A stretch of DNA of 64,000 nucleotides from Cantharellus purpuraceus (taxonomy: Eukaryota > Basidiomycota > Agaricomycetes > Cantharellales > Hydnaceae), in assembly GCA_025174535.1 (NCBI GenBank), contig JALBUN010000009.1, positions 868,001 to 932,000 on the forward strand. The letters are read 5' to 3'. The notes below the pieces were generated by a model that saw only the letters and a list, made by a program, of their open reading frames with translations, did not search any database and was not told the DNA's origin. This document shows positions 12,975 through 24,243 of this stretch, piece by piece. Numbering within the stretch: position 1 is the first letter of the stretch; every line of letters starts with the position of its first letter. Both the position numbers and the translations under genes were made by a program.

Positions 12975-14248
12975 GGCTTAAAATTGTAGACCTATCTTGG
13001 CAGACGACTATCACTGTTTCCCTGCGTGCTAACAACCTCTGAATTCTCTCATACATTTAGTGTTTGAAGTCCCCAAAGACATGAACGTTGAAGCTCACCT
13101 GCGCACGTCAAGTATATGCGTGTGCAAAGTCCAAACCTGTCGAACTTAAGATGAGCCCAATCAGGTTTCTCAAGAAACAACCAGGTGGTTGTGACCTTGG
13201 TTGGATGCACATTGAATAGGACATGCGAGCGAGTAGAATAAGAGAATGGTAAGCTCTCACCTTGCAATCTTGAGATTCGAGGATGAGGAAAAGTACGTGT
13301 CTGCTTATGGCATCCCGGCGTTTCCCGGGAGCAGGACGTTAAAGAGAACGATCACGAGTAAGTACTTGATTGTAGCTAATGGTCTTGTAAGCAAGACACG
13401 CATTAAATGCCATGTTGTTTGGTGAGCACACTGGCAATTCCCACTCTCGCGTGCCCGCAGTTGGTTTCGCTGATCGATCTCTGCAGACAACCCTTCGAAG
13501 CAACCAAATTCGAGAATCATGATTCTCTTATTGGCTCCCGTACTCGAAGATTTGCTCCGTCTGATAGCCTCGCAAACATGCTCCTAAATCTCCCACTAAG
13601 TTGTTCAGTTGAGCTCGCTCATGATGAGCTCAACTTTGAATAATGCTTTCAGCAGAAGGATGGTCGATCTGGGTTCTCACCCCCTTAGTCCTTTCAGATA
13701 AAACTACTGCCATTCATCCGCAGACTCTACTAGGGCCAATGCATAAGCAGACAACAAATTTGAAACTTGGGGATTACTGAAGATATGCATATCGCCGATC
13801 ACGAGCGGCACTTGGACATTATCGGTTGATTGCCCAATAGCGGCTTAACGGTGTATATAAGTTGATCCTAACCTGGGGTGACCCGAGGAGTCCGAGTCGA
13901 AGCACATCAATTCCAGACCTTGATGTCCATGTGCAGGTCATTGAAACGGTGGCTTTCAGTTGATTGCGAATGATCGTACCGCATATGGCTGGTGCATCAG
14001 TACGATTGAACAGCTTGGAACGATCGATGCCCACTCTACAGCTTACCATGTGTGTGTTAGGTCTGCTGAAAATCTCCCGATCTTTCTGAAAATTTGCCCC
14101 GGTGAGTTAAACTCCTGAGTCTAACTCCAGCTGCGCGAGTGTTCGGTTATAACGGTACCTTCAATACCATATCTTTGAGGGAACTTCCAATGGATCTATA
14201 CGCATGGGGATACACATCTCAAAAGAGTAACCAAAAGCATCATCATCC
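12975..14248. other. Intergenic region, no gene recognised
   Basis: About 1.27 kb between the 5' end of SPF1 and the 3' end of PUF6. Short open frames occur on both strands, but none carries a recognisable motif or plausible exon chain. Confidence 0.45.
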
Positions 14249-16997
14249 TCATGGTGCATTATTCAACGCGGTCAGTTTCGCCAACAAGACCTCCTTGCCC
14301 TTGATACCGCTTTTCTCTACCTCCGCTCTCACCTTAGCGTCAAACCAGCCCGCGACCTCGTTCCTTATCACAGAATCTCCCTCCTGACATAGGCGTTCAC
14401 AAAGTTCTGCCACGACAAATCCTCCGCCACCCATTGACATTTTCACGATGTTATCTTGTCCAGCAGCCTTGACAAACGCTGATGCAAATGCACCAGCATC
14501 AAATGATGGTGACCGTGAGACTGAATGCGTAGACATCGAGTAATGGCCGCCTTGTAACAGTGTTTTGTATAGCCGAGATGTATGGGGAATATCAATTGGG
14601 TGTGAATCTGCACCTGGAGAAGGATACGGAGAAGAGAGTGGGCCTAGGAGAACTTGAGTAGCCGCGGACTTGTCTGACCATTGACGTGCATGAGACATTC
14701 CTGGGCAAAAACAGAAACAACTCACCGCCTTCGGCAAATAGTATGATCTCCGCGACAACCAACGATCCTTTAGGGTCCCTGCTCATCTCTACACCCCGCT
14801 CCTCTATCAAACTTACTAATGCGGGACTTGCAGTGCGCCTGACCTCGTCCCTTCGCACTGCCTCGTCCTTCTTTGACGTTTTAGCGCGCAATTCATCGGT
14901 TGCAGCCAGCAAAGAGATGATCGCAGGTGTAAAGTGCCGCGGCGAGCGGGGCATGATTGTGTACAACAACATACGCCGGCCCGCAGCGCTGGTAAGTAGA
15001 CTTGAGGGGAGAGATGATGTCGGTGGATAAGGCATCAGCTCCCCTAGTAATTGCTTGGCAGTCAATTTGGTGTCACTGCATTCAATAGTCAGAGAGACAG
15101 GACGCGTGTAGTGGTTCAGTACACACTCGATGACATCTAATGCGCAAAAGAGAACCATCTGAGCATCGTCACTCTGGGCCATGCGGACAACGTGTGGCTT
15201 GAGAACCTTGACGATTTGTTTGCGGTCCTGATCCACTTATTAATTCATGTTTTATCTGACACAAGTGGCTAGAAGCACCTTGGCTGTCCCCCGCGCAATG
15301 AACTCGCGTACTGCGCGGCTCCCGTCTCTCGTGTGCACCATCTCTGCAAGTTGCTCTTGACAACTATTCACACTGATATTAATATCTGTAGAATCTCCTA
15401 ATCAATCAAAAGCGGATGCACCTTTCATATACCTCCCTCCACGAACGTTCTCTTTCCTGTTCAGCAAACTTATCATCAAGTAACAGGTCCATAGAGGCCA
15501 CTGCGTCGAGATACTCCCAAAGCGCGCGATGGGTAATGGCATGTCGCGCCGCTATAGTGGAGGGGTTGTTAAATCTGGCTGTAACGTGAGCACCACTCAA
15601 ATACACGCTTCCATGCGAAGGTCCAGTAAACCAAAAATGCTCACATCCCTAGCAAAGTCTCCCGTACCGAGGTCAGAGTGCGCTTCCGTCGCTCCACGTC
15701 GTCTGACGCGATAAGCACTGCCTTAAGCCCACCGTCTTGGCCCAACGATAAGTTACCAGCCGCAGCGTTTTCTATGTCATGGTTCCCGGTATCGTTTCTC
15801 CGAGCAGCAATTAACGCGTCAACAGCACTATTCCGTTTCGTCTTTTTCCCGCTGCCAATACCATCTCCAAATAGTGTCGCCTCACGTCCCCAGAACGCAC
15901 GAAGAAGCTGCATCCGCTCAGCGCCAGTACAGTGAAGTTCATAAGCATCCGCAAGCACTGACGAAGCGAATGCATGGTGCAAGAGACGTGGAACCTCGGA
16001 TGTCAATGAGGGCAGAATGAGCCCACGAGAAGGCGGGCTAACTCTGGGAATTAATATGTCAAGTCAGGAAGAAAAATTGCTCGAACAGACCAATATCGGA
16101 TTAGCTTTGAAACAAGGAACTGGAGTGGCTTCAAGTCAATAGGGAATCGAGATTATTGATCAGCGCCCACTTACCTTGGAATATTTACCCTGGACGAGTT
16201 GAAGATAGTGTCCTTCGAGCTCTTTTGCCACCTCCAATCGCTCAGCGGGAGTCCCATATTTGATGATCTAATTTCCATTATGTCAAGAAATGAATTCAGG
16301 CGACTCAGCGACAGACCCACAGTTTGAATAATCCGACTGGCATCATGCTTTAACACGAGATCCAACACCCGACTTCTCACAAGGTCCATCAACTCTTTGA
16401 CCTTGGCTCTGCGTTTCTCCTTATTCCCATCCCGCTTCGCGCCAACCCCCTCATTCCTCTGCTCCGGATCCTTTTGCCGCGCCTGTGCCCAGAGTCGTTT
16501 AGCCTCAGCGAGAAGGGCTGCATGCGGCTTGGCGGCGCGTCGAGACGCAAGGAGAGTTCGTTGGGCGGCGTGCGATTCATGGTTGGCTATTTGCGAACAA
16601 TCATCCGATGTGATAGAATGGAAACTGGACCAGACACACCATTGGGGTCTTTAGCAGATGTTGCACCCTCTTTTTCATCCATCTCCGGCTCCTCGTCCAT
16701 CTCAACATCGGCCACATCCAACTCACTGGCACCATCATCTTCAGAATCCGACTCTACATTACCAAGGGACACTGTAACTGGTACTGCTCTCTTTCCACCC
16801 CTTACGTCCTCTTGCTCTGCAGATTTTTGAACCTTTTGGAGTCTCTTCACTGGGCTCTTCACCTCTTTGGAGGTGGTATGGCTTTTTGATCTGCTTTTCT
16901 TTCTCTCCTCTATTTTCGATGGCTCAATGTTGGCCTTTTTGGTTGCTGACCCGGCCTGGTATGGAGCCGGACGTTTTTTGGAGGTATGAACGGACAT
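14249..16997 (-). CDS. PUF6: Pumilio-family ribosome biogenesis protein Puf6 (PUF repeats and CPL domain)
   Basis: Nucleolar PUF-like RNA-binding protein involved in 60S subunit maturation and, in yeast, ASH1 mRNA repression. It begins MSVHTSKKRPAPYQAGSA with a Lys/Ser-rich nuclear-signal region and an acidic stretch (VADVEMDEEPEMDE). Helical PUF-like repeats follow: ELMDLVRSRVLDLVLKHDAS then RIIQT, IKYGTPAERLEVAKELEGHY, MVHTRDGSRAVREFIARGT and KPHVVRMAQSDDAQMVLFCA. The C-terminal CPL region has LMPYPPTSSLPSSLLTSA and DPKGSLVVAEIILFAEG and ends LTALNNAP. The exon chain is split by several 50-60 bp introns; I saw no internal stop in the joined frame. Start and stop are well placed, but the middle joins (15240-15640 and 16010-16170) were only checked roughly. 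Confidence 0.9.
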
Positions 16998-16999
16998 AT

Positions 17000-17215
17000 T
17001 ACTTGCAGCACCTGAAAACTATCAAAGTCTACACCTCAAGTGATCAAAGGAGGCCCTACCTATCTACAAGAATGTTCCAGCGTACGACTTGCCAAGATGT
17101 TGCAACTGAAACTAATTAAGGAAATACACCGTCACAGGGTCACAGCAGATCAAGGGCCATATATCGTAACATTAAAATGAGTTTATATACATATCATGGA
17201 GTGGCCTCTTCATTA
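17000..17215. other. Short intergenic stretch upstream of PUF6 and tRNA-His
   Basis: Holds the PUF6 promoter on the minus strand. Nothing else was recognised. Confidence 0.4.
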
Positions 17216-17293
17216 GTGCCCATCGATTAGTGGTTAAATCACTTCGTTGTGGTTCAACACCGAAGAGCCCCGCGTTCGACTCGCGGTGGGCAC
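17216..17293 (+). tRNA. tRNA-His (GUG) with a 7-nt intron
   Basis: Cloverleaf read by eye: acceptor GTGCCCA pairs with TGGGCAC; D arm GATT/AATC around AGTGGTTAA; anticodon stem CTTCG/CGAAG; T arm CCGCG-TTCGACT-CGCGG. Anticodon GTG lies at 17249-17251. Between the two halves of the anticodon stem are 14 nt instead of 7, which fits a 7-nt intron (TTCAACA, 17253-17259) at the canonical 37/38 position. A discriminator A follows at 17294. Confidence 0.92.
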
Positions 17294-17294
17294 A

Positions 17295-19808
17295 CCTTTT
17301 TCGCCATTCCCCTATTTACGTCATCACTGTAGCTCGGCTGCCACCAGCCAGGCTTGTCGCTCAGACGGGAGTAAGGGCTGGCAGGCCCCTTGCTCGTATC
17401 GGTTACCGGAACCGAGACCCATCGCCCTTCCCACGGATTACCGGAGGCTGACCAGCAAGGGGATCCCGTATCGTCCATCTTTATTTCCATCCACTTTCTC
17501 GGTGTATGCCTGCAAGGCATTAATACATATGTTCACTGTCATCTGGGCGTGTAGATACATCCGTGGTATCTAGTGTCTTTTTTTGCGTTGTTGAGAGGAC
17601 CACTTGTATAATGTTGCAACTGATCTGTACCATGTCCGCTCATATCAGGTCACTTTCGTATACATTATCGCATCGCATTACACGTGGCATGTTGGAGTAG
17701 GTGCGAGTCTGGTAAAAGGGACGTGCCCACCTGGGCATGAATGCATCATCAGTTCGCACACTCAGAATTCAGGAGGGCACGGGCCTTCCACCACAAGAAG
17801 ACTTGCTCCGGTGTGATATCTATAGAGCCGAATTGAATTGGCCAAGGATGCTTCGGGTTCGAGTCCGACGACCGCGCGACTCGAAGTGCTCGACAAGGAC
17901 TAATGTAGCATGGTACTTGACAGCAGGAAGGCAACCAAACTGCCCTGATGATCAGAACGGATATTCTATGTTAAAGTGTAAGGTGGATCTGTATCGAACC
18001 TGGGCATGATAATCGGATCCTGAACTTCAACATACCTAAGGTCTTCGCAGAACAACAGTGAGTCAGAATGATGATGAATGTGTGAAATGTGTAGGGCGTG
18101 GTTATTGATCGGGAGAAGGGGAAGCAGTTCCCTCATGTTGCCAAAGTAGAAACTACACGCTCCTCAAAGCTGCGGACAACCACCAGAAGTAAACAAGACC
18201 TTGGGTTGAGGCACTTCTTTGTGCCAAAGAAATAACCCAGAAGTCGGTACCTCCTGATTGGGCTTGGCCTGGGACTGAACGTAACTGACCAGAGACGACG
18301 ACTGCCCTGGAAGTGAGCGCTGAACAACCATCGCTTATAATGTCGGCAGAATATCTACCCCATTTTCTATTTCTTTCTCAGGATCCATTTAGCGGTACCA
18401 CATATAGCCTACAGCCACGGTCATACGGGAAAAACAGAAGAAGGAAGCCTTCCACGAGCGTTCGTAGCGAACTTCTACAAAATGTTCGGGAATATTGGAC
18501 AACAAATAAGTAGCCGTTCGGGAAGAATGTCATGATAACGACCATGGACTGTTGAAAATACAATTGTGGGAGGTGGCCACGAGTATGACCATTGCACAAT
18601 TAAACAAGAACAAAGGGTGAACTGCAGCAGCCACTGCAGCCTTTAGCACCCATAAATTACCCTATGGTATAATAGCATTCGTGACTAATGGAGGGGTTTT
18701 TTGACCACATGGGAGGTCGAGACGGTATCTCGTTCCCGGGGTACTTGTATTATGGTTGATGAAAGCTTCCACCAAATTAATGGCGACACCCACCCGTCGG
18801 ATCGGAAGGAATTTCCACATGGCTATGACGATCAGGGCGCAAGCAATTGAGGTGATGTTGGACGGTCACCACCACCGCATGTATATGAGCAAGGTTGCAT
18901 GCAGAGTGAATGCAAGTGAAAAAGGAGTCATGCATCATGGCATGGCCGCTGGTATCAAAAATGTGCCGTCATAGCCGTCTAGAAACGTTATTCCAGGGCC
19001 ATACGAAACGTGAATTGCCACGCATGCGCGCCACACCTCACAAGACAGCACATACAATACTGGAGAGTTCAGGAAAACGCGTCGGTAAAGCAAGCGCACG
19101 GAGGAGACCGACGGCAGAAACCGACCCTGACTTGAGACACGATGCTGCAAAACAGGGACCAAATGGCCGATGACCCAACGGCTACCAGCGGTAATTATTA
19201 GGCGATCTTTGTCACAGTCTGCTGAATGGTGAATTACAGAATCGTAGATCTGGCTCAATCTAGAAGCAATCTTGATGTCGTGATAATAGCCAAAGTTCCA
19301 AAGTTCCCCGATTGCATCCTGCCGGCTCCTGTTGCTGCCCCGTTAGTTCCACACCCGAACAGGAAATTTTTGATCCTTGATAGGACACGCAAAAGACAAA
19401 CGAGACAGAGGAGAGACATCACAAAAAGGAAAGAGGGTCCGGTGGCGGGGAACTTCCCCTCGCGAAAAGCCACTGGTGATGAGTCAATGTAAGACGCCCG
19501 CGGAGCTGAAGAGTTCGGTTCTTTCCGCTTGGGCTGGTCTGTCCGCTTCGTCTCGGTGTCTGCCGGATACCACCGCCTCGAAGCGCTCGAAACGTGTTCT
19601 GCGATGCTTCCCATACCAGATAGGTGAAGCATCTTGGGGGGGGGGTTGCTGATCTTAAAAAAATCAACCTCAGTATATAAGGACGTTTCTGCGCCGATGT
19701 CTTTCTCTGACCCTGCCTCAGTTCCTGCCTCTCCTGCTCATCTCTTTACTTCGGGTTAATGGCGGCTAGCTTGTATGAGCTTCTCTGCTTCATTCACCGC
19801 AAACGCTG
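17295..19808. other. Gene-poor region between tRNA-His and the cyclophilin gene
   Basis: About 2.5 kb with only short open frames, none with a motif I know. It contains a run of about ten G residues near 19636-19645. A TATA-like site lies just upstream of the cyclophilin gene. Confidence 0.4.
19674..19682 (+). promoter_or_regulatory. TATA-box-like element upstream of the cyclophilin gene
   Basis: TATATAAGG lies about 130 bp before the proposed ATG at 19809. The following stretch (TTCTCTGACCCTGCC) is pyrimidine-rich, as often seen near fungal transcription starts. The position is compatible with a core promoter, but this is based on sequence likeness only. Confidence 0.4.
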
Positions 19809-20667
19809 ATGCCACCCTTCCAGGTCAAATGTTTTTGTAGGTGTCATACTTCTTCGTTGATGGAGTGCTGACCGTCCTTTGCATCTCCAGCTCGACATTG
19901 AAATCAATCAGGAATACGTAGGGCGAATCGTGTTCCATCTTTACGTGCGACTTCCGCACCGCTGCTATTCTAATGTAGTCGCTCACTCTTTTTCTCTTTT
20001 ACGGGCTCAGGACGAAATTGCGCCAAAGGCCTGTCGCAATTTCAGAGAGCTTGCCACTGGTCAGAATGGTTTTGGATACAAAGGGTCGATATTCCATCGT
20101 GTTGCAGACGTAGGTGTTCCCTCTATTTGCCTTTCGGTTCACCTCAAGATGACTGTATGACCGTCACCTCAGTTCATGGTACAAGGTGGGTGCATCTGAT
20201 AACTGGATCGCGCTGAGCCCAATGTTGACCTTGTTACTACTTAAAAGGAGGTGACATTGAAAATGGGGATGGTACTGGCGGAAGGAGTATATACAACCGA
20301 CCATTTTCAGGTCCGTGATGCTTAAGTTTCCGCTTGCTCTTGGCTCACGGGTCTGCGCCGATTTAGACGAGAGCTTTGCTGTCCAACACAGCAAACCAGG
20401 CCTTCTCGCTAGTGCTAACCGTGGCCCAAATTCGAACAATTCCCAGGTACATTTCCATTCCTCCTCGATGTGGCGAGCGTATACATGACCTTTCCACAGT
20501 TTTACGTCACCAGCTGCCCATGCCCATGGCTTGATCGCCGTAACGTTGTCTTTGGAGAAGTGGTGGAAGGCCTCCATATTGTGCACAAGATCCAATCCTA
20601 TGCTTCGGATCATATCTCTCGCAAGCCCTCAGCAAGGATCATCGTCAACAACTGTGGCGTCGTCTAG
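19809..20667 (+). CDS. Divergent cyclophilin-type peptidyl-prolyl cis-trans isomerase
   Basis: Cyclophilin fold, expected to catalyse proline isomerisation or act as a chaperone. Seven exons fit: 19809-19823, 19891-19944, 20011-20109, 20173-20185, 20248-20310, 20367-20446 and 20500-20667. They sum to 492 nt (163 residues), about the size of a single-domain cyclophilin. It starts [19 protein letters not shown]. Then follow [72 protein letters not shown], and [19 protein letters not shown] near the end. The active-site Arg (FHRV), Gln (VQGG) and Trp (PWLD) are kept, but the usual His of WLDGxHVVFG is Asn here. CPCP replaces the usual polar loop just before PWLD. The very short first exon and 13-nt fourth exon make annotation error-prone, yet all phases agree. 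Confidence 0.85.
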
Positions 20668-21546
20668 CCTTGGTTCGTACGTTGACTCAGTTTCATAGCG
20701 CCCTCCTTAAATCCGGGCCTGGCGACACTGGAGCCAAAATCTTGATGACTGTCCAATGGACTACGTTTCATATCTGCAATCTTTCCTCTCTGTTTCATCG
20801 CATTGCACATTTCGATATCTTGTCCTAATCCAGTGTCACCATGCTGTGCTGACCGACGCCAGTGAAACAGTTTCCCTGACCACATAAGTATAGCATTGTT
20901 AGCTCATTCCGCGGTGTCCTCGTAGACTCTCAGGGTATGTTTAGAAGCAAAACATTAGCTCCGGCAACATTGGATTTAATTGGATGAAAAATGACAGCAC
21001 TGCAAAGGACCAGGAGCATGAATCAAAGCGGGCATTCCCGTGGCATAATTGCCAAAAGTGATAGATTACATCCTTGATAGACGATGAATGGCGCATAACA
21101 AAAGTACAAGATGCCGGTCGACTGCCAGAGTAGCGCCACGTACGAGCGCAAGGATCATGGAAATAAATTCGGGGTTGCCAAGAGTGTCTTGCAAGGGAGA
21201 TCAGGGACATGAGATATGGAACAGTACCCGCAACCTTCTTCTCAATGCTGGTTTCCCTATAGCGGGTATGACTCCTACTCAATCCAGCGTCTCCACCAGG
21301 CACATCGGCGAATACCGGGCATACTGCCAGTCAGATGCCCAAAGAGAATACGGGCAGGTACCTTGCGAGAATATACTCATCAACGACACGCATACAGCGG
21401 CACCTGTAGTGCGTCCAGTGATCCTAGGTTTCTAAAATTATCCAATCATACTTCATATCAAAAGTTTGAATAGTACAAATACAAATGATGGAGATGAAAA
21501 CGACCAGGTTGTTGAGTGCTCGCTGTCGGAGTTTGAGTAAAAGGGG
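20668..21546. other. Intergenic region, no gene recognised
   Basis: About 880 bp between the cyclophilin gene and the second tRNA-His. Only short open frames without recognisable motifs. Confidence 0.4.
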
Positions 21547-21547
21547 T

Positions 21548-21627
21548 GTGCCCACCGCGAGTCGAACGCGGGGCTCCTCGGGACATAAAACCACAACGAG
21601 GTGATTTAACCACTAATCGATGGGCAC
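21548..21627 (-). tRNA. tRNA-His (GUG) with a 9-nt intron
   Basis: Read on the minus strand: acceptor GTGCCCA/TGGGCAC, the same D arm and T arm as the copy at 17216, and anticodon stem CCTCG/CGAGG. Sixteen nt lie between the stem halves, so the intron at 37/38 is 9 nt (TTTTATGTC). Anticodon GTG is at about 21594-21592. Compared with the other copy, one anticodon-stem pair changes from T-A to C-G on both sides, keeping the stem. A discriminator A precedes the acceptor 3' end at 21547 (plus-strand T). Confidence 0.92.
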
Positions 21628-21775
21628 CTCTACCAGAGGGGACAAAAGTTCTAACTATGATCTTAAAGGATAATTTTATCACGTGACCCATCCTGAATTT
21701 GCAGGCGCTAGACGTGCTGATTCTACATTGTCTTCACCAACTTCAGGCTTTCGCCTTAGGTGACTCACGGTGAGC

Positions 21776-24243
21776 ATGGACGTGCTCATATCACAGGCTG
21801 ATTCCGTTCGCCCAATAACAAAAAAACGCAAGTCTTCGTTCGCAGCCTCACACCCTAGCAATGCGTTCAAGCCTCGCCCAGCTACTGCGACCTCTCGCAG
21901 TCCAAAATCTCAATCTCGGTCCAAGAAATTCAAAGGAAAATCAGAGAATGATTCAAAGACAACTTCTTCCCTAGATGCGACACTTTCTTCAGTTGCCAGA
22001 CGAACGACTATTCCTGCTTCACTTCTGCCTCCTCCCGACCCCTCGGTCAAGGACAAGGGCAAACAAAAAGAAAGCGAGGAGAAAGATGGATTCCCACATA
22101 TCTCGGATAAGAAGCTAAAAGCGCGGCTGAATTCCCATCGCTCGCTGGCCGCAGCGCGGTCGACGCAGGTCACAGATGCAGCGTTGCTCCTGCCCACAAC
22201 TGCAGGTCTCATCGAAGCAACCGATCCTCTAGAGCGGACTTGGAGAGTCACGCAATCCGAATTGTTGCAAAATGAAGGCGTTGGGAGGGAGGCCGCTGCT
22301 GGTCGAAGAGAGCTTGTGCTTGACGATGGGACTGGTGGAGGATTTAAGACCCGCTGGACGAGGAATGGACGGCACAAGGCCATGGTTGGAAGACGCGGCC
22401 ATCTTGCAAGCGTTGACTGGATGACAGGGAGTGTCCATGCTGAGATTCAACTCAAGGAAACGTGTAGGGACGTAACGTGAGTGAAACTAGTCGTTACTAT
22501 TTGTGATCAGTTGACTGGAACATGTCCCAGCTATCTACACTCCCACCATCATGTTGCCGTTGCACAGTCACGACATGCATTCATTTACGACCAGAATCTG
22601 GTAGAACTACATCGCCTGTCGGCTTTAATAGAACCATCGTTCTTGGAATTTCTGCCATATCACTGGCTTCTCGTGTGCGCGGTATGTACAATGTTCCTTG
22701 TTCTTCCATGCTTTCATATATCTGACAAATTCATTTCAGGGTATACCAGGTACTCTATCCTACCTCGACACCTCCATGGGAACTATCGTGGCACAACATC
22801 GCCCCAAACTAGGCTCCCCAACGGCATTTGCTCAAAATACACACAATGCAGTTGTCTATTGGGGAGCGGGAAACGGTGAGCTGATGTTCATGACGTCACA
22901 CAATTTCGTGACTATGATGACTAATTGCTAACTAGGTACTGTCACGCTATGGACACCGTCTTCGACGACCCCACACGTTCGACTTTTAGCCCATCTGGGC
23001 CCAATCACGGCTCTTTCTGTAGATCCGTCGTCGGGTGGACGCTATCTAGCCACAGGTGGTATGGACGGTAGAGTCAAGGTGATCTTTCACCTTTTCCCCC
23101 GTAAAGGGCATAGACTGACAACTAGACAGGTCTGGGACTCCCGCAACTATGCGTCCCCTGTCCGCGAATGGTCACCTCGTTCCGGTAACGCTTCCACCCT
23201 TGAATGGAGTCAACGGGGTGTACTGGCTGTTGCATCCGGAGGGACAGTGAATGTGCGTCTCAGCACCCGAGACACTCGTCCTCCTCATTTTGTTTGACTA
23301 CAGACTTATACCTCCCCAACGATCCAAACGCGTCATTCCGTCCCGGCTCTTCCCCCTCTATATCTCACCCATCCTCTCCCATCTGGTTCTAAACCCGCGT
23401 CGTCACTGAGGTTTGAGCCATTCCAAGATGTCCTAGCCATTGGTTGGTGACCTGTTAGTCTAGAGCCAAGTGTATGTATCTAACATTATTTAGGTCACGG
23501 TAAAGGCATATCTTCAATCTTGATTCCGGGGGCTGGAGAACCCAACTTTGACAGCGCCGAGGCAGATCCATTCGAAAACACAAAACGGCGTGCCGAAAGA
23601 GAGGTCCGGAGCCTGTTGGACAAGGTATTTATATACCGAGCTCTGCCGTTACACCTTTTGAGACTGCCAATGATTTCTACCATAGATTCAACCTGACATG
23701 ATAACGCTCGATCCAGACTTTGTCGGCTCCCTGGCTCCGCCCTCGAAGTTGACGTATACAAACACAACGTCAGCATCGGATGGAAGTGGAAAGCGAAAAG
23801 CTCCTATCGATGGCGCGGTACCCTATCGAAGCTTGCCCCGTCTAGAGCGTCTGAGAGCGCAAGGCAAAGCCGACGAGACGGAAATAGTGCAAGAACAGGC
23901 AGAGGAAGACGATGCTGACGCGACGGGAGACAAGAAAGTTCACCGAGTCCAGAAAGAGAAGATGAAAATGCGAGGCAAGGGTAAAGCATTAAAGCGGTAC
24001 CTGAAGAAGAAGAGGAAGAATGTCATTGAGCCGTCGATTGTGAGCAGCGCAAGCCTTTTGGCGATCCTTCTGTTTTTTTTTAATAACTAATTGGTTTGAT
24101 AGATTGCGATCCGGGAGAAGCTAGAGAAACATCGAGAAGCATACAAGCAAGAGAGGGAAATAGAGAAGCGGCAAGCCGCCAGCGGTCCAGGGCAAGAAAC
24201 ACAGCGTCCATCCGCGTTGGATCGATTCAGGAGGAAGAAATGA
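21776..24243 (+). CDS. UTP7: U3 snoRNP/SSU processome WD40 protein Utp7 (BING4/WDR46)
   Basis: Nucleolar WD40 scaffold of the small-subunit processome, needed for 18S rRNA processing. It starts MDVLISQADSVRPITKKRK with a Ser/Lys-rich, nuclear-signal-like N-terminus. The family-typical helical stretch follows (DKKLKARLNSHRSLAAARST, LERTWRVTQSELLQ, VGREAAAGRRELVLDDG). WD repeats include GHLASVDWMTGSVHAEIQL, AFAQNTHNAVVYWGAGNGTV, LLAHLGPITALSVDPSSG and LATGGMDGRVKVWDSRNY. The BING4 C-terminal domain shows FEPFQDVLAIGHGKGISSIL, GAGEPNFDSAEADPFENTKR and LLDKIQPDMITLDPDFVG. The tail is strongly basic and ends SALDRFRRKK. Exon 1 runs to about 22476, and later exons are split by 50-70 bp introns. A GTG six bases upstream opens the longer frame, but the ATG at 21776 is the natural start. 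Confidence 0.93.

Noticed and set aside
19636..19645. Run of about ten G residues
   Set aside because: A simple homopolymer; no further structure around it. It may mark uncertain base calls rather than function.
21910..22383. 157-codon minus-strand frame over UTP7
   Set aside because: Antisense shadow of the first UTP7 exon, which carries the conserved family motifs.
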